A stretch of DNA of 64,000 nt, taken from positions 34,150-98,149 of the forward strand of contig JAVBQJ010000056.1 of NCBI GenBank assembly GCA_031549115.1, given 5' to 3'. How positions within the stretch are numbered: position 1 is the stretch's first letter; every line of letters begins with the position of its first letter. The notes beneath the pieces were generated by a model. The model did not search any database. It was not told the origin of the DNA and saw nothing but the letters and a program-made list of their open reading frames with translations. The stretch comes from JAVBQJ01 sp031549115. GTDB taxonomy: Bacteria > Verrucomicrobiota > Lentisphaeria > Victivallales > Victivallaceae. The translations under genes were made by a program, and so were the position numbers. Positions 7,219 to 15,739 of this stretch are shown one piece after another.

Positions 7219-9471
7219 TTATAATTGCGGCATGACGATGGCGCCGCCGGGCATGGTTTCGTGCCACACGGTTTCGCCGTTGCGGCGGATTTCGGCGCGG
7301 CATGGGGCGGCGGCGCTGTTCCACAGGTGAAACGCGACGGAGCCGTCCGGGTTGCGCTTTTGCGCGGTGGCGATCACCGTTTCGGGGGAGACCTCCCAGA
7401 TATCCCGTTGCAGGCGGCTGCCGTCGCCGGCGGCGGTGATTTCCCAGTGCTCGGGGCCCCACAGGCAGCATTGCGCCAGCCGCGGCACCGCTTCTGCCGG
7501 TGCGTCAAAGAGCCAGAAGGAGCGTTCGCCCCAGCCGAGATCGGCGTACCCTTCGTCGCCGTGCGGCGGAAACGCTTCGAATTCAAGGTAGATCACAGGT
7601 CGGCAGATGGTCAGGCGCAAGTCATTGGCGCCGAAAGAATCGTAGCTGTGCATGCCATGGCTGAAATACCCCGAACAGTGGGTGCCGCAACGCACGCCGA
7701 CCCAGTCGATGAACGGTTGTTCGCAGTCGTCCGGCGTACGGGCCAATACGCATCCGGCCTGGCCGGACAGAATCGCGTCGCCCGCTTCCGGCAGGGTGCG
7801 GCACAACTTCAGGGTTTGTTCCGGTTCATTCCAGTTGCCGTGCCAGTGCGCTTCGACCGCGTCGATGCCGCAGTAGGCCAGCAAATCGAGCTGGAACGAA
7901 GAATTTTTCCAACTGTAATGCGCCCGCAACTGACTGACTACCGGTCCGTCGGCCAATTCTTCCACCTCATACAGAACCGCGTGCCCGGCGGTTTTGCCGA
8001 GCCGTTTGGCGCCGTGCGCCCAAGTGTCGTTGGGGTCGTCGAGAATGTCGAAGCGCAGTTGCTTCAGCAATTCCCGTTGCCGTTCGCAGCCGAGCGCCGG
8101 CTGCGGCTGCTCCGTATAGCCGTAGGCGTATACCGCCGTTCCGGAAGCGGGGAGGGGGAGCGCGGCGACCGCGTTGCCCCAGGGGGCGCCGCAGGGCCCA
8201 TAGGAGGCGGCGGCGCGCAGCCATTGCAGCGGAATTTCGTGCCCATCACGGTCGATCAGGCAATTGAAGTTGCGGCCGTGTCCGTTCGGATCGGCGAAGG
8301 TGTCGAAGCGGACACGCCCGGCGGCCGGATACGGCAACGGATTCCAGATCAATACGCCGCCTTCGGTGAGGAAATCGGTCGGGAGCTCGTTGCCGAGGCG
8401 GCACAACGAACGCTCGAGAATATCCCGGGCGGAACGCGCCGCGGTTCCGGTGATGTCGCGGATTTCGTTGGCATACGACGCATGCGAACAAGTGCCGGGG
8501 TAGATGTCGTGGAAGTAGCTGAATAGAAACGTTTCCCAGCTCTGCTGCAGTTCGGCCACGGCGGCCCGGGTGTCGTCGAAACGGTTTTCCAGCACGATTT
8601 TTTCGGCTTTGAACAGCAGTTTTTCGGTATCGGCGACGGTGCGTTTGATCTCGTTGACCGCGGAATAACAGCCGGGGGCGTGATGGACGTGTTCGCCGGA
8701 CAGAAGCGGCAGTTCCTGTTGGGCGAGCACCTGAAAATAGCTTTCCAAGGTGGTGAATTCGGCGTCATAGTCCCGGAGTGCCTCCAGCAGCCATTGCAGA
8801 TGCTGCTCGTAAATGCCGCCGCCGTGGTCGCCGACGCCGAAGAAAAAGCTTTGGTGCTCTGCGCCGCGGTCGGCGACATGGCGGAAAAATTCGCGCATCT
8901 CCTCCGCCGAATTCACCACTGGCGGGGTACAATAGCTTTGCTTGACCCGGAAACTGACAATGGAGCCGGAGCCGTCGTCGGCGGCCCAGCGGAACTGGTC
9001 CGGCATGGTTTTTTCGTGCTCCATCGGCCGCATCCAGGCGTAATAATCGAATCCGGTCGCGCGCAGAATTTTCGGCATTCCGGCATTCTGCCCGAAGCTG
9101 TCGACGCTGTACGCCACTTTGATGTCCTTGCCGAAGCGTTCCCGAAAGTAGGCTTTGCCGTGTTCGGCCTGCCGGAGCAGGCTTTCCGCCGGGGTGATGA
9201 TGGTGTCGGACTGTTCGATCCAGCCGCCGACCGGCTCCCAGCGCCCGGCTTCCACCAATTTGGCGATGGCGCGGAACAGCTCCGGATCGGTTTCCTCGAT
9301 CCAGCGGTAACAGGCGCTGGAGGAGCGCGTAAAAGTTAGAAACGAATACTTCTGCAGCATTTTCACCGCCGTCCGGCAGGTGTTCACCCAGGTCGAACGC
9401 CCCTCCCGGAGACGCCAGAGCCAGATCGGGTCCATATGGGAATTGGTGATGATGTAAATCTTTTTGCTCAT
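7219..9471 (-). CDS. GH38 alpha-mannosidase
   Basis: 750 residues. The N-terminal barrel begins with ITNSHMDPIWLW, whose His and Asp bind the zinc ion, and SVDSFGQNAGMPKIL holds the catalytic nucleophile Asp124. FGVGDHGGG and FHDIYPGTCSH are further family blocks, followed by the C-terminal beta-sandwich domains typical of GH38. Members remove alpha-linked mannose from glycans by a retaining mechanism. No signal peptide, so it is probably cytoplasmic and acts on imported oligosaccharides. The length is usual for compact bacterial members. It is divergent from the AraC regulator at 9653, which probably controls it. Confidence 0.93.
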   Translation of the reverse strand: MSKKIYIITNSHMDPIWLWRLREGRSTWVNTCRTAVKMLQKYSFLTFTRSSSACYRWIEETDPELFRAIAKLVEAGRWEPVGGWIEQSDTIITPAESLLRQAEHGKAYFRERFGKDIKVAYSVDSFGQNAGMPKILRATGFDYYAWMRPMEHEKTMPDQFRWAADDGSGSIVSFRVKQSYCTPPVVNSAEEMREFFRHVADRGAEHQSFFFGVGDHGGGIYEQHLQWLLEALRDYDAEFTTLESYFQVLAQQELPLLSGEHVHHAPGCYSAVNEIKRTVADTEKLLFKAEKIVLENRFDDTRAAVAELQQSWETFLFSYFHDIYPGTCSHASYANEIRDITGTAARSARDILERSLCRLGNELPTDFLTEGGVLIWNPLPYPAAGRVRFDTFADPNGHGRNFNCLIDRDGHEIPLQWLRAAASYGPCGAPWGNAVAALPLPASGTAVYAYGYTEQPQPALGCERQRELLKQLRFDILDDPNDTWAHGAKRLGKTAGHAVLYEVEELADGPVVSQLRAHYSWKNSSFQLDLLAYCGIDAVEAHWHGNWNEPEQTLKLCRTLPEAGDAILSGQAGCVLARTPDDCEQPFIDWVGVRCGTHCSGYFSHGMHSYDSFGANDLRLTICRPVIYLEFEAFPPHGDEGYADLGWGERSFWLFDAPAEAVPRLAQCCLWGPEHWEITAAGDGSRLQRDIWEVSPETVIATAQKRNPDGSVAFHLWNSAAAPCRAEIRRNGETVWHETMPGGAIVMPQL

Positions 9472-9652
9472 GGTTGTGGTCTTAATGGTTGCGGGTTCTT
9501 GTTGGTTGATCGGGTTACTGTACTTTCATTTGCCGCTCTTTACAAGTCCGGGGGCGGAAGTTTTTTCGGTCGGAACACCACATCTTTTCCTTTGGAAAAA
9601 CTGGCAAAAAAACGTAGAGCGGTTATATTGTGGTACTACGAGGGAGCACGGG
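9472..9652. promoter_or_regulatory. Divergent promoter region, mannosidase / AraC regulator
   Basis: Minus strand: TTGTAA (9540-9545) and TACAGT (9517-9522) with a 17-base spacer suit the mannosidase. Plus strand: CTGGCA (9601-9606) and TATATT (9624-9629), again 17 bases apart, suit the regulator. Both are moderate matches. The activator binding site could not be identified from one copy. Confidence 0.45.
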
Positions 9653-10486
9653 ATGAAACAAGAGCTGGCGAAACTTCCGCGGATTCAGGCGATGAGCGAC
9701 AATATTTACGATCCGGTGTGGTCGGAGAAGCTCCATAATACCAATAATTTCGAACTGCTGCATGTGATGGCGGGGCACTTCGAATTGACCTATGCGGATG
9801 GCCGGCGGTTCCCGGCGGGGCCGGGAGATACGTTGCTGACACCGCCGGGGATGGCGCATCGGGACAACTTCGACATGTCGCAGGAGTTGGAAATTTTTCT
9901 GGTGCAATTCCACTGGGACGCCGACCGGGAGGTGACGGACCGTTACGGCAACGGCTGGCTGCGGCGGCAAACGCCGGAAGATCGGCGGACGTTGCGGAAT
10001 TTTTTCGACCTGCTGCGGCTGGAATCGGCTTCGGATGCGCTGTCGGGGGCATTGGCGGAGAGCATTCTGTTGAGTACGCTGCTGGTGCTGTACCGGGCAG
10101 CGGTGCCGCGCGAAACGGCAACGGCCAACGCGGCGCCGTCGACCAAGCAGCAGCACCTGCAATTGATTCTGCGGGCGAAAAAATACATTCACCGGCATTA
10201 CCGGGAGCCGATCCGCCTCGCGGATGCCGCCGGTTATCTTCAGGTCAGCAGCTTTCATCTGTCGCGGATTTTCAGCCGTGAAAGCGACTTCTCGTTTTTC
10301 GATTACCTGCTGGAGGTGCGGCTCAACGAGGCCAAGCAGCTGCTGGCGAGCGGCCGCTACCGGGTGGGCGAAGTCGCACTTCGGGTCGGGTACGAGGACG
10401 CCGGTTATTTCTGCCGCTTGTTCAAGGCGCGGGCCGGGTGCACGCCCAAGGAATATTCCGACCGCGCAAGATTGTCCACTATTTAG
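9653..10486 (+). CDS. AraC-family regulator of the mannosidase locus
   Basis: 277 residues from the ATG at 9653, which has GAGGGA in front; the frame is open further upstream but without a ribosome site. The N-terminal half is a cupin-like sensor (YADGRRFPAGPGDTLLTPPGMAHRD is the typical AraC_binding strand pattern). The C-terminal ~100 residues carry two helix-turn-helix motifs: IRLADAAGYLQVSSFHLSRIFSRE and VGEVALRVGYEDAGYFCRLFKARAG, ending with TPKEYS. It is divergent from the GH38 gene, so activation by a mannose-containing sugar is a reasonable inference. Confidence 0.9.
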   Translation: MKQELAKLPRIQAMSDNIYDPVWSEKLHNTNNFELLHVMAGHFELTYADGRRFPAGPGDTLLTPPGMAHRDNFDMSQELEIFLVQFHWDADREVTDRYGNGWLRRQTPEDRRTLRNFFDLLRLESASDALSGALAESILLSTLLVLYRAAVPRETATANAAPSTKQQHLQLILRAKKYIHRHYREPIRLADAAGYLQVSSFHLSRIFSRESDFSFFDYLLEVRLNEAKQLLASGRYRVGEVALRVGYEDAGYFCRLFKARAGCTPKEYSDRARLSTI

Positions 10487-10595
10487 CAAGGCAGTCCGGC
10501 AAAAGCCGGTGGCACTTTGCCGTAAGTGCCGGTACATTAGACGTTGGAGAGCAAAATCACGCAACCGAATGCAACCAACGAAAGGAAACGGCATC

Positions 10596-11882
10596 ATGGC
10601 GGAATTGGCAATTTATGGCGGCACCCCGGTCATCGCCCCGGGTGAACTCAAAACCTGGCCCCCGATCGATCACACCGACGACGAAATGGTGCTCGACGCA
10701 CTGCATTCCACCTGTCAGACTTACGGCAAGCACAATATGGCTTTCGCCGAGGAGTTTGCCGCGTGGAACGGCAACAAGTTCGCGCTCTTTACCAACTCCG
10801 GCACCGCGGCGCTGCACATGTGTATGGCCGGCTGCGGCATCGGCGCCGGCGATCACGTGCTGGTGCCGGCGTATACGTGGAGCTCCAGCGCGACCTGCAT
10901 CCTGCATCACGACGCGATTCCGATTTTCGTCGATATCGATTGGGATACCTTTCTGATCGACCCGGCCAAGATCGAGGCGGCGATCACCCCCCGGACCAAA
11001 GCCATCGTGGTGGTCCAGCTTCACGGCCTGTGCGCCGACATGGATGCGATCATGGCCATCGCCCGCAAGCACAACCTCTATGTGATCGAAGACGCCTGCC
11101 AGGCGCACGGCGCGACCTACAAGGGCAAAAAAGCCGGTGCGCTCGGCCATTGCGGCGCGTTTTCGCTGAACCAGAACAAGTGCCTGTGTTCGGGCGAGGG
11201 CGGGATTTTCGTCACCAGCGACGAGGAGATTTTCAACAACGCTTCGAAGCTGTGGAGCTTCGGGGAAGAGGCCCGGCCCAACCAGCGCCGCGATTACCAC
11301 GCCTATGCGCTCGGCTGGATGTACCGCAACAATGAAATCACCGCCGCTTTTGCCCGCTCCCAGTTCAAGAAGTTCCCCGGTTATTTCGACACGCTCCGCG
11401 CCAACGGCAACCATTTGCAGGCCAACCTGAAGAATGTCCCGTATCTGCTGCAGCCGGTCGAATCGCCGCATTGCGAGCACAACTGGTACAACTACAATTT
11501 GCGCATCGACTTCGATAAGCTCGGCATCACCGATCCCGAAGCCCAGATTTGTTTCCGCGACGCCGTCTGTCAGGCGTTGGCCGCCGAAGGCGTCGTCGCC
11601 ATGGTGTGGCAGCGTTTCATCCTCCCCGAAATGACTGTATTCCAGGCCAAAAACGCCTACGGACAGGGCTACCCCTGGAGCATTCCCGGCGCCGACGAAG
11701 GCGTCGATTACAACCCGGAAAAGTTCCCGGTGGCCAAGAAGTACAGCCGTTCGCACATCTCCATCGTCCAGAGTCTCCGCGCCCCCAACGGGCTGGATAT
11801 GGCCGAAAAAGTCGTGCAGGCGATCAAGAAGGTCTTCGGGCAACTCGACCGCATCGACCCCGAGAAGATTTTGAAGAAGTGA
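10596..11882 (+). CDS. DegT/DnrJ/EryC1/StrS-family PLP aminotransferase
   Basis: 428 residues; start at the ATG at 10596 preceded by AAAGGA. FTNSGTAALHM (phosphate-binding region), VPAYTWSSSATCILHHDAIPIFVDID and VIEDACQAHGATYKGKKAG are family blocks. Lys195 in SLNQNKCLCSGEGG is the expected PLP-binding residue. Members transaminate keto-sugars, making amino sugars for polysaccharides or cofactors. No sugar-nucleotide biosynthesis genes lie next to it, so its substrate is open. It is the last gene before the decamer repeat and the first structured repeat. It follows the AraC gene after 109 bases on the same strand. Confidence 0.9.
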   Translation: MAELAIYGGTPVIAPGELKTWPPIDHTDDEMVLDALHSTCQTYGKHNMAFAEEFAAWNGNKFALFTNSGTAALHMCMAGCGIGAGDHVLVPAYTWSSSATCILHHDAIPIFVDIDWDTFLIDPAKIEAAITPRTKAIVVVQLHGLCADMDAIMAIARKHNLYVIEDACQAHGATYKGKKAGALGHCGAFSLNQNKCLCSGEGGIFVTSDEEIFNNASKLWSFGEEARPNQRRDYHAYALGWMYRNNEITAAFARSQFKKFPGYFDTLRANGNHLQANLKNVPYLLQPVESPHCEHNWYNYNLRIDFDKLGITDPEAQICFRDAVCQALAAEGVVAMVWQRFILPEMTVFQAKNAYGQGYPWSIPGADEGVDYNPEKFPVAKKYSRSHISIVQSLRAPNGLDMAEKVVQAIKKVFGQLDRIDPEKILKK

Positions 11883-11900
11883 GCCAGTGTGCGCATGACA

Positions 11901-11960
11901 CGGACGGCAACGGACTGACACGGACGACTACGGACAACTACGGACAACTACGGACAAGCT
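11901..11960 (+). repeat. Six tandem 10-bp units (CGGACAACTA type)
   Basis: Six consecutive decamers beginning CGGAC fill 11901-11960 with no gap; units four and five are identical (CGGACAACTA). They begin 18 bases after the aminotransferase stop. The function is unknown. The remaining bases to 12022 hold no gene. Confidence 0.85.
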
Positions 11961-12022
11961 GTATGGCATGCTATATAGCCGTCCGTGGCGCGCCTCCGAT
12001 GGCCGGTGTGTCGTGGAAACGG

Positions 12023-12378
12023 ACTCGACATGATTCGACCGTTGTCACGCGCCCGTTGCATCATTGTCCACTCGTGAGCGCGCACGGGCCGGAGCGCCGG
12101 TCAGGCGCGACCGTGCCGCTAGGAATTGGCGCCGCGACGCTGGCGCCAAGGAGCGCGGCACGGAGCCTCCCCCGGCGAACGGTGCGGCTTTGCCGCACTG
12201 AGGGGGTCGCGCCCGAACGACCGGGAGGGAGTGAGCAGCGAACGAAGTTTTTGCCGCCCGGTGGCGGCAAAAACGTGTAAGGCGAGCGCCGCTTGAGCGC
12301 ATCGGGGAGGGGAGGGGCGGAGCCCCCGCGGTTGCCGGGGCGCAATGCGGCCCCGCATCCACTGCTGCAATCGGCACA
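12023..12378 (+). repeat. Structured intergenic repeat, copy 1 (inverted partner at 17887-18235)
   Basis: About 356 bases that match the reverse complement of 17887-18235 almost throughout, with identical blocks of around 30-40 bases. It contains hairpins at 12126-12149 (TTGGCGCC arms), 12182-12198 (GTGCGGC arms, TTT loop) and 12247-12274 (GTTTTTGCCGCC arms, CGGT loop). The 12182 stem differs from its partner by paired, pairing-preserving changes. Open frames crossing it have no start or ribosome site and no recognisable protein. The bases from 12379 to 12415 are the leader of the next gene. Confidence 0.9.
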
Positions 12379-12415
12379 TTTTTGATGTTCGATAAACAAC
12401 CAGGAAAACAAGAAA

Positions 12416-13867
12416 ATGAAACAACTGCAAATTGGTTGGGGACGGGTGAAGTGGACGCCGTCGGCGCGCTGCAATTTGTGCGGACAATTTCAGATGCGGC
12501 CGAGTGAAGGCGTACTGGACGATGTGTATATTACCGCGTTGGTGTTGAGCGAATCGCCGGATGACGCGGTGATACTGGTATCGTGCGAATGTGTGGGGAT
12601 CGGTGAAAATACCTGCCGCCGGATTCGCGAAATGCTGGCGGAACGGGCGCCGGAGGTGCCGCAAAAGAAGATGATCGTGACGGTGACGCATACGCACACG
12701 GCGCCGGACATCACCGGCACCTGGGGCTTCGAGCTGCCGGAGTTGATGAAGCCGTCGGAGACTTCCGAGCACTTTGCCGGATGCGTGATGGAGGCGGTGC
12801 GCCAGGCGTGGGCGGCGCGGCAGCCGGGGGCGGTCAGCTGGGGATTCGGATTCGCGGTGCTGTCGCATCAGCGGCGGACGCGTTATTTCCCGGGCTCGGT
12901 GGCTCCGCAGCATCTGGGCGGAATGAAGACCGAGAAGAACGCCACCATGTACGGGTCGACCAACCGGGAGAATTTCGCCGGCTTCGATGGCTATGAGGAT
13001 CACACGCTGCAGACTTTGTTCACCTTTGACGCGGCGGGCAAGGCGACGGGGGCGGTGGTGAATATCCCGTGTCCGTCGCAGGAAACCGAGGGGATGTCGG
13101 TGATTTCGGCGGATTTCTGGCACGAGGCGCGGCTGGAGCTGGAGGCGCATTTCGGCGCGTCGTTCAAGGTGCTGGGGTTGTGTGCCGCGGCGGGAGATCT
13201 GTCGCCGCACACGTTGTATTTGCAGAAGGCCGAGGAGCGGATGCTGGAATTGCGCCATGTGTCGCGGCGGCAGGAGCTGGCGCGCCGGATGGCGCAAGAG
13301 GTCATCATGCAGTTCGACGTGGTGAAAAACAGCGCCGTGTCCGATCCGGTGCTGGACGGTATGATGGTGACGATCGAGTTGCCGCGCCGGCTGGTGACGA
13401 CGGAAGAGGCCGAAGCGGTGCGCGCCGCGCTGGCGGAGCTGGAAGCGATTCCGCCGTCGGCGTCGGACAATCCGGAGGAGCGGCTGTGCGAAGATTCCAC
13501 ACGCTATTCGAAGATGCAGCGCTGCCATTTCGTACTGCGGCGTTATCAGGAGCAACGGCAGTCGCCGACACTGACCAGCGAGGTGGTGGCGTTGCGCATC
13601 GGCGATGTGGGAATTGTGTCGAACCCGTTTGAATTGTTTTGCGACTACGGTATTCGGATTCAGGCGCAGAGTCCGGCGTTGCAGACGATGACGGTGCAGC
13701 TGACGGCGACTCCGTACGTGGACAACATGGCATATCTGGCGACGGAGCGGGCATTGGAGGGGGAGAGCTACAGCGCGAACATCTACTGCAATTCGGTTTC
13801 GGCGGAGGGCGGACAGGTGCTGGTGCGCGAGTCGCTCACCGCATTGAATAAGTTGTTTGAAAAATAA
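12416..13867 (+). CDS. Neutral/alkaline ceramidase-N-terminal-like hydrolase
   Basis: 483 residues. The overall pattern is that of the neutral ceramidase N-terminal fold: IGWGRVKWTPS at the start, SEGVLDDVYITALVLS, VTHTHTAPDITG (His pair expected at the metal site), NIPCPSQE and GLCAAAGDLSPH. No signal peptide is visible, unlike true secreted ceramidases, so this is probably a cytoplasmic relative common in Planctomycetota/Lentisphaerota sugar loci and of unproven activity. A TIM-barrel isomerase follows 208 bases downstream on the same strand. A second member of the family lies at 46239-47651. It begins 37 bases after repeat copy 1. Confidence 0.7.
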   Translation: MKQLQIGWGRVKWTPSARCNLCGQFQMRPSEGVLDDVYITALVLSESPDDAVILVSCECVGIGENTCRRIREMLAERAPEVPQKKMIVTVTHTHTAPDITGTWGFELPELMKPSETSEHFAGCVMEAVRQAWAARQPGAVSWGFGFAVLSHQRRTRYFPGSVAPQHLGGMKTEKNATMYGSTNRENFAGFDGYEDHTLQTLFTFDAAGKATGAVVNIPCPSQETEGMSVISADFWHEARLELEAHFGASFKVLGLCAAAGDLSPHTLYLQKAEERMLELRHVSRRQELARRMAQEVIMQFDVVKNSAVSDPVLDGMMVTIELPRRLVTTEEAEAVRAALAELEAIPPSASDNPEERLCEDSTRYSKMQRCHFVLRRYQEQRQSPTLTSEVVALRIGDVGIVSNPFELFCDYGIRIQAQSPALQTMTVQLTATPYVDNMAYLATERALEGESYSANIYCNSVSAEGGQVLVRESLTALNKLFEK

Positions 13868-13992
13868 CGGATTTCGCACTCGGAGCCGCACCAATGGCGG
13901 CAGAGGCGACAGGAAGCGATGGGAGGCAGCCCGCCGCAGGTGCGGCGCCTCGTGCGCTCTATGTGTAGAACTGTTCGCGCGCTGGACTGCGC

Positions 13993-14036
13993 CTCCGTGT
14001 GACGGAGTGCAAAACCGCCGCTTCGCGGCTCTATTT
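13993..14036 (+). terminator. Tandem hairpins with T-tract after the ceramidase-like gene
   Basis: CTCCGT-GTG-ACGGAG (about 13993-14007) and GCCGC-TTC-GCGGC (14017-14029) are followed by TCTATTTTT. The second hairpin with its T-run is a plausible intrinsic terminator. The rest of the 13868-14075 gap is GC-rich with no gene. Confidence 0.6.
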
Positions 14037-14075
14037 TTAAAATTTTTTATTTCTTGAAATAGAAAGAACGGACAA

Positions 14076-14876
14076 ATGAAATACTCGATGATGACGTATT
14101 CGATGGCGCGGCAGGGGTGTGCCGCGGAGGAGATCATTCAGGCGGCGGTGGACTTCGGCTTCGACGGCATTGACTGGGTCACCACCTACGGACACCCGGC
14201 GGCGGAGCTGCGGAAGCGTTCGCAGGACGCCGGAATGCCGATTGTCGCCTATACCTTCCATTTCAATGACTTCATGAGTGGCAAAGAAAACTGGCTGGAC
14301 GAAGTGAAGCGGGAACTCGCCGTTGCCGTTGAACTCGGCGCGCCGCTGGTGATGGTTCCCACTCCGGCTCTCCCCGGTACCACCGATCGCCTCGAGGGGC
14401 AGAAGCGCTGGATTGAAGCATTGGCGCAGGCCGAGGCTCTGGTCCGCGACGCCAGGGTGATTTATACCATCGAAAACTTTCCCGGCCGCTTGAGCCCGTT
14501 TGTCACCGCAGATGACTTTCTGACCGCGCAAAAACAGATTCCGACACTGCAGCTGACCTTCGACGACGGCAATGCCGCCAGCGGCGAAGACATGATCGAA
14601 TCCTACCGCCTGAGCCGTCAATATGTCAAGCATGTGCACTTCAAGGACTGGTACGAATTCGATACCCCTGCCGATGACCGGATGCCGATATTGAACGGGC
14701 ATTATTACAAACCGGCATTGATCGGCGAAGGCGTGATCGATTCGTGCGCCATGCTGCATGCGTTGCAGGACGGCGGTTACGACGGCTACATCAATATTGA
14801 ATACGAAGGCGATGCCGTTCCCGCCCGGAAGGCGATGCGCCGGGCGATTGCGTTGCTGCGCGGCTGGGAAAAATAA
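14076..14876 (+). CDS. Sugar phosphate isomerase/epimerase, TIM barrel
   Basis: 266 residues of the xylose-isomerase-like/AP-endonuclease-2 barrel. It opens with MKYSMMTYSMARQG, then FGFDGIDWVT, and shows the metal-site order TIENFPGR (Glu), LTFDDGN (Asp), HVHFKDWYE (His/Asp) and NIEYEGD (Glu). Members isomerise or epimerise sugars, inositols or keto acids. The protein is cytoplasmic. It lies between the ceramidase-like gene and a convergent regulator gene, inside the pair of inverted repeats. The ribosome site (AACGGA) is weak. Confidence 0.85.
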   Translation: MKYSMMTYSMARQGCAAEEIIQAAVDFGFDGIDWVTTYGHPAAELRKRSQDAGMPIVAYTFHFNDFMSGKENWLDEVKRELAVAVELGAPLVMVPTPALPGTTDRLEGQKRWIEALAQAEALVRDARVIYTIENFPGRLSPFVTADDFLTAQKQIPTLQLTFDDGNAASGEDMIESYRLSRQYVKHVHFKDWYEFDTPADDRMPILNGHYYKPALIGEGVIDSCAMLHALQDGGYDGYINIEYEGDAVPARKAMRRAIALLRGWEK

Positions 14877-14908
14877 TTTTCCGCAGCCGGACGCGGCCGG
14901 AGGCGACT

Positions 14909-15739
14909 TCAGCCGCGTTCCAGCAGCAATTGGATGATGCGCGACACCGACATGCACAAGCGCTCGTCATGTTCGTTAAAGACATAGGCGGTGTTGCGAT
15001 TGGCCAGCATGAACATCCCGAACAGCTCCTGGTGGCGCCAGACGCCGCAAAGCAGCATACTGTTCAGCGGGCTTTCCTGATAGATTTTGCGGAGACATTC
15101 CGGCAACTGTTTGACGGCATTCCCGCTTTCGATATGGATCACCTGGCGCTGCGTTATCTGTTTTTGCCAGGTGGAGTCGGAGGGCGTGGCGATACGCCGA
15201 TCCGCTACCCAGGGCGCGTATTCGCCACTCTTCTGCCATTCGAAAATGATCTGGGCGGCCTTGTAGTGGTCGTCATAAATGTAAATGCAACTGTAATCGC
15301 CGCTGACCGCTTCGGCAACCGTCGGCAGTATCTGCTGGATTGCTTCGGAGTAATCGCTCTCGCCGGATGCCAGCTCCAGGCACCGGTTCAACACCAGCTC
15401 CTGATTGACGTATTTCTTCAATTCCTGTACCACCTGGTAGATGTCGTCCGAGGTGGGAGGCAGATCCTGCTGCAGGTTGATCTTCGATTCGATGTAACGC
15501 TGGATGAAGCCGTCGATTTCCTGCGACGGCAACTTGTACCGGAAAAACCAACTCCGAATCTGCTTGAAGTGCTCGGCGGACATCGCCGTCAGCCCATTGA
15601 CGAGCAAACTCACGTATTGGCGGCTGACCCCGAGAAATTTGGCCAGGTCACTTTGTTTTAATTTGTTTCTCGACAGCAGCTTGCGTAGGTATTGACCCAG
15701 TTCCTGCCGTTTGTTGTTGGGTGCGGGGACGGGACTCAT
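14909..15739 (-). CDS. XRE-type HTH regulator with GAF-like sensor domain
   Basis: 276 residues. The N-terminus has a helix-turn-helix of the XRE/Cro type (KLKQSDLAKFLGVSRQYVSLLVNG). After a helical linker (about residues 75-120) the C-terminal half resembles a GAF domain (DYSCIYIYDDHYKAAQIIFEW, VIHIESGNAVKQLP, MLLCGVWRHQELFGMFMLANR). The ATG at 15739 is chosen because AGGAGAG precedes it; it overlaps the stop of the amidase gene by four bases (ATGA), so the two are translationally coupled. It ends 32 bases from the convergent isomerase stop. It may sense a small ligand linked to cell-wall turnover, which is inference. Confidence 0.8.
   Translation of the reverse strand: MSPVPAPNNKRQELGQYLRKLLSRNKLKQSDLAKFLGVSRQYVSLLVNGLTAMSAEHFKQIRSWFFRYKLPSQEIDGFIQRYIESKINLQQDLPPTSDDIYQVVQELKKYVNQELVLNRCLELASGESDYSEAIQQILPTVAEAVSGDYSCIYIYDDHYKAAQIIFEWQKSGEYAPWVADRRIATPSDSTWQKQITQRQVIHIESGNAVKQLPECLRKIYQESPLNSMLLCGVWRHQELFGMFMLANRNTAYVFNEHDERLCMSVSRIIQLLLERG

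Noticed and set aside
10224..10595. N-terminal extension of the DegT aminotransferase into the AraC gene
   Set aside because: It lies out of frame over the AraC DNA-binding domain; the family N-terminus begins at the ATG at 10596.
11901..11960. CRISPR array
   Set aside because: The units are contiguous 10-mers without spacers, and no cas genes occur in the window.
12119..14137. A 672-codon minus-strand frame opposite the ceramidase-like gene and repeat copy 1
   Set aside because: Overlaps a supported gene, low-complexity Arg/His-rich product, no start signal.
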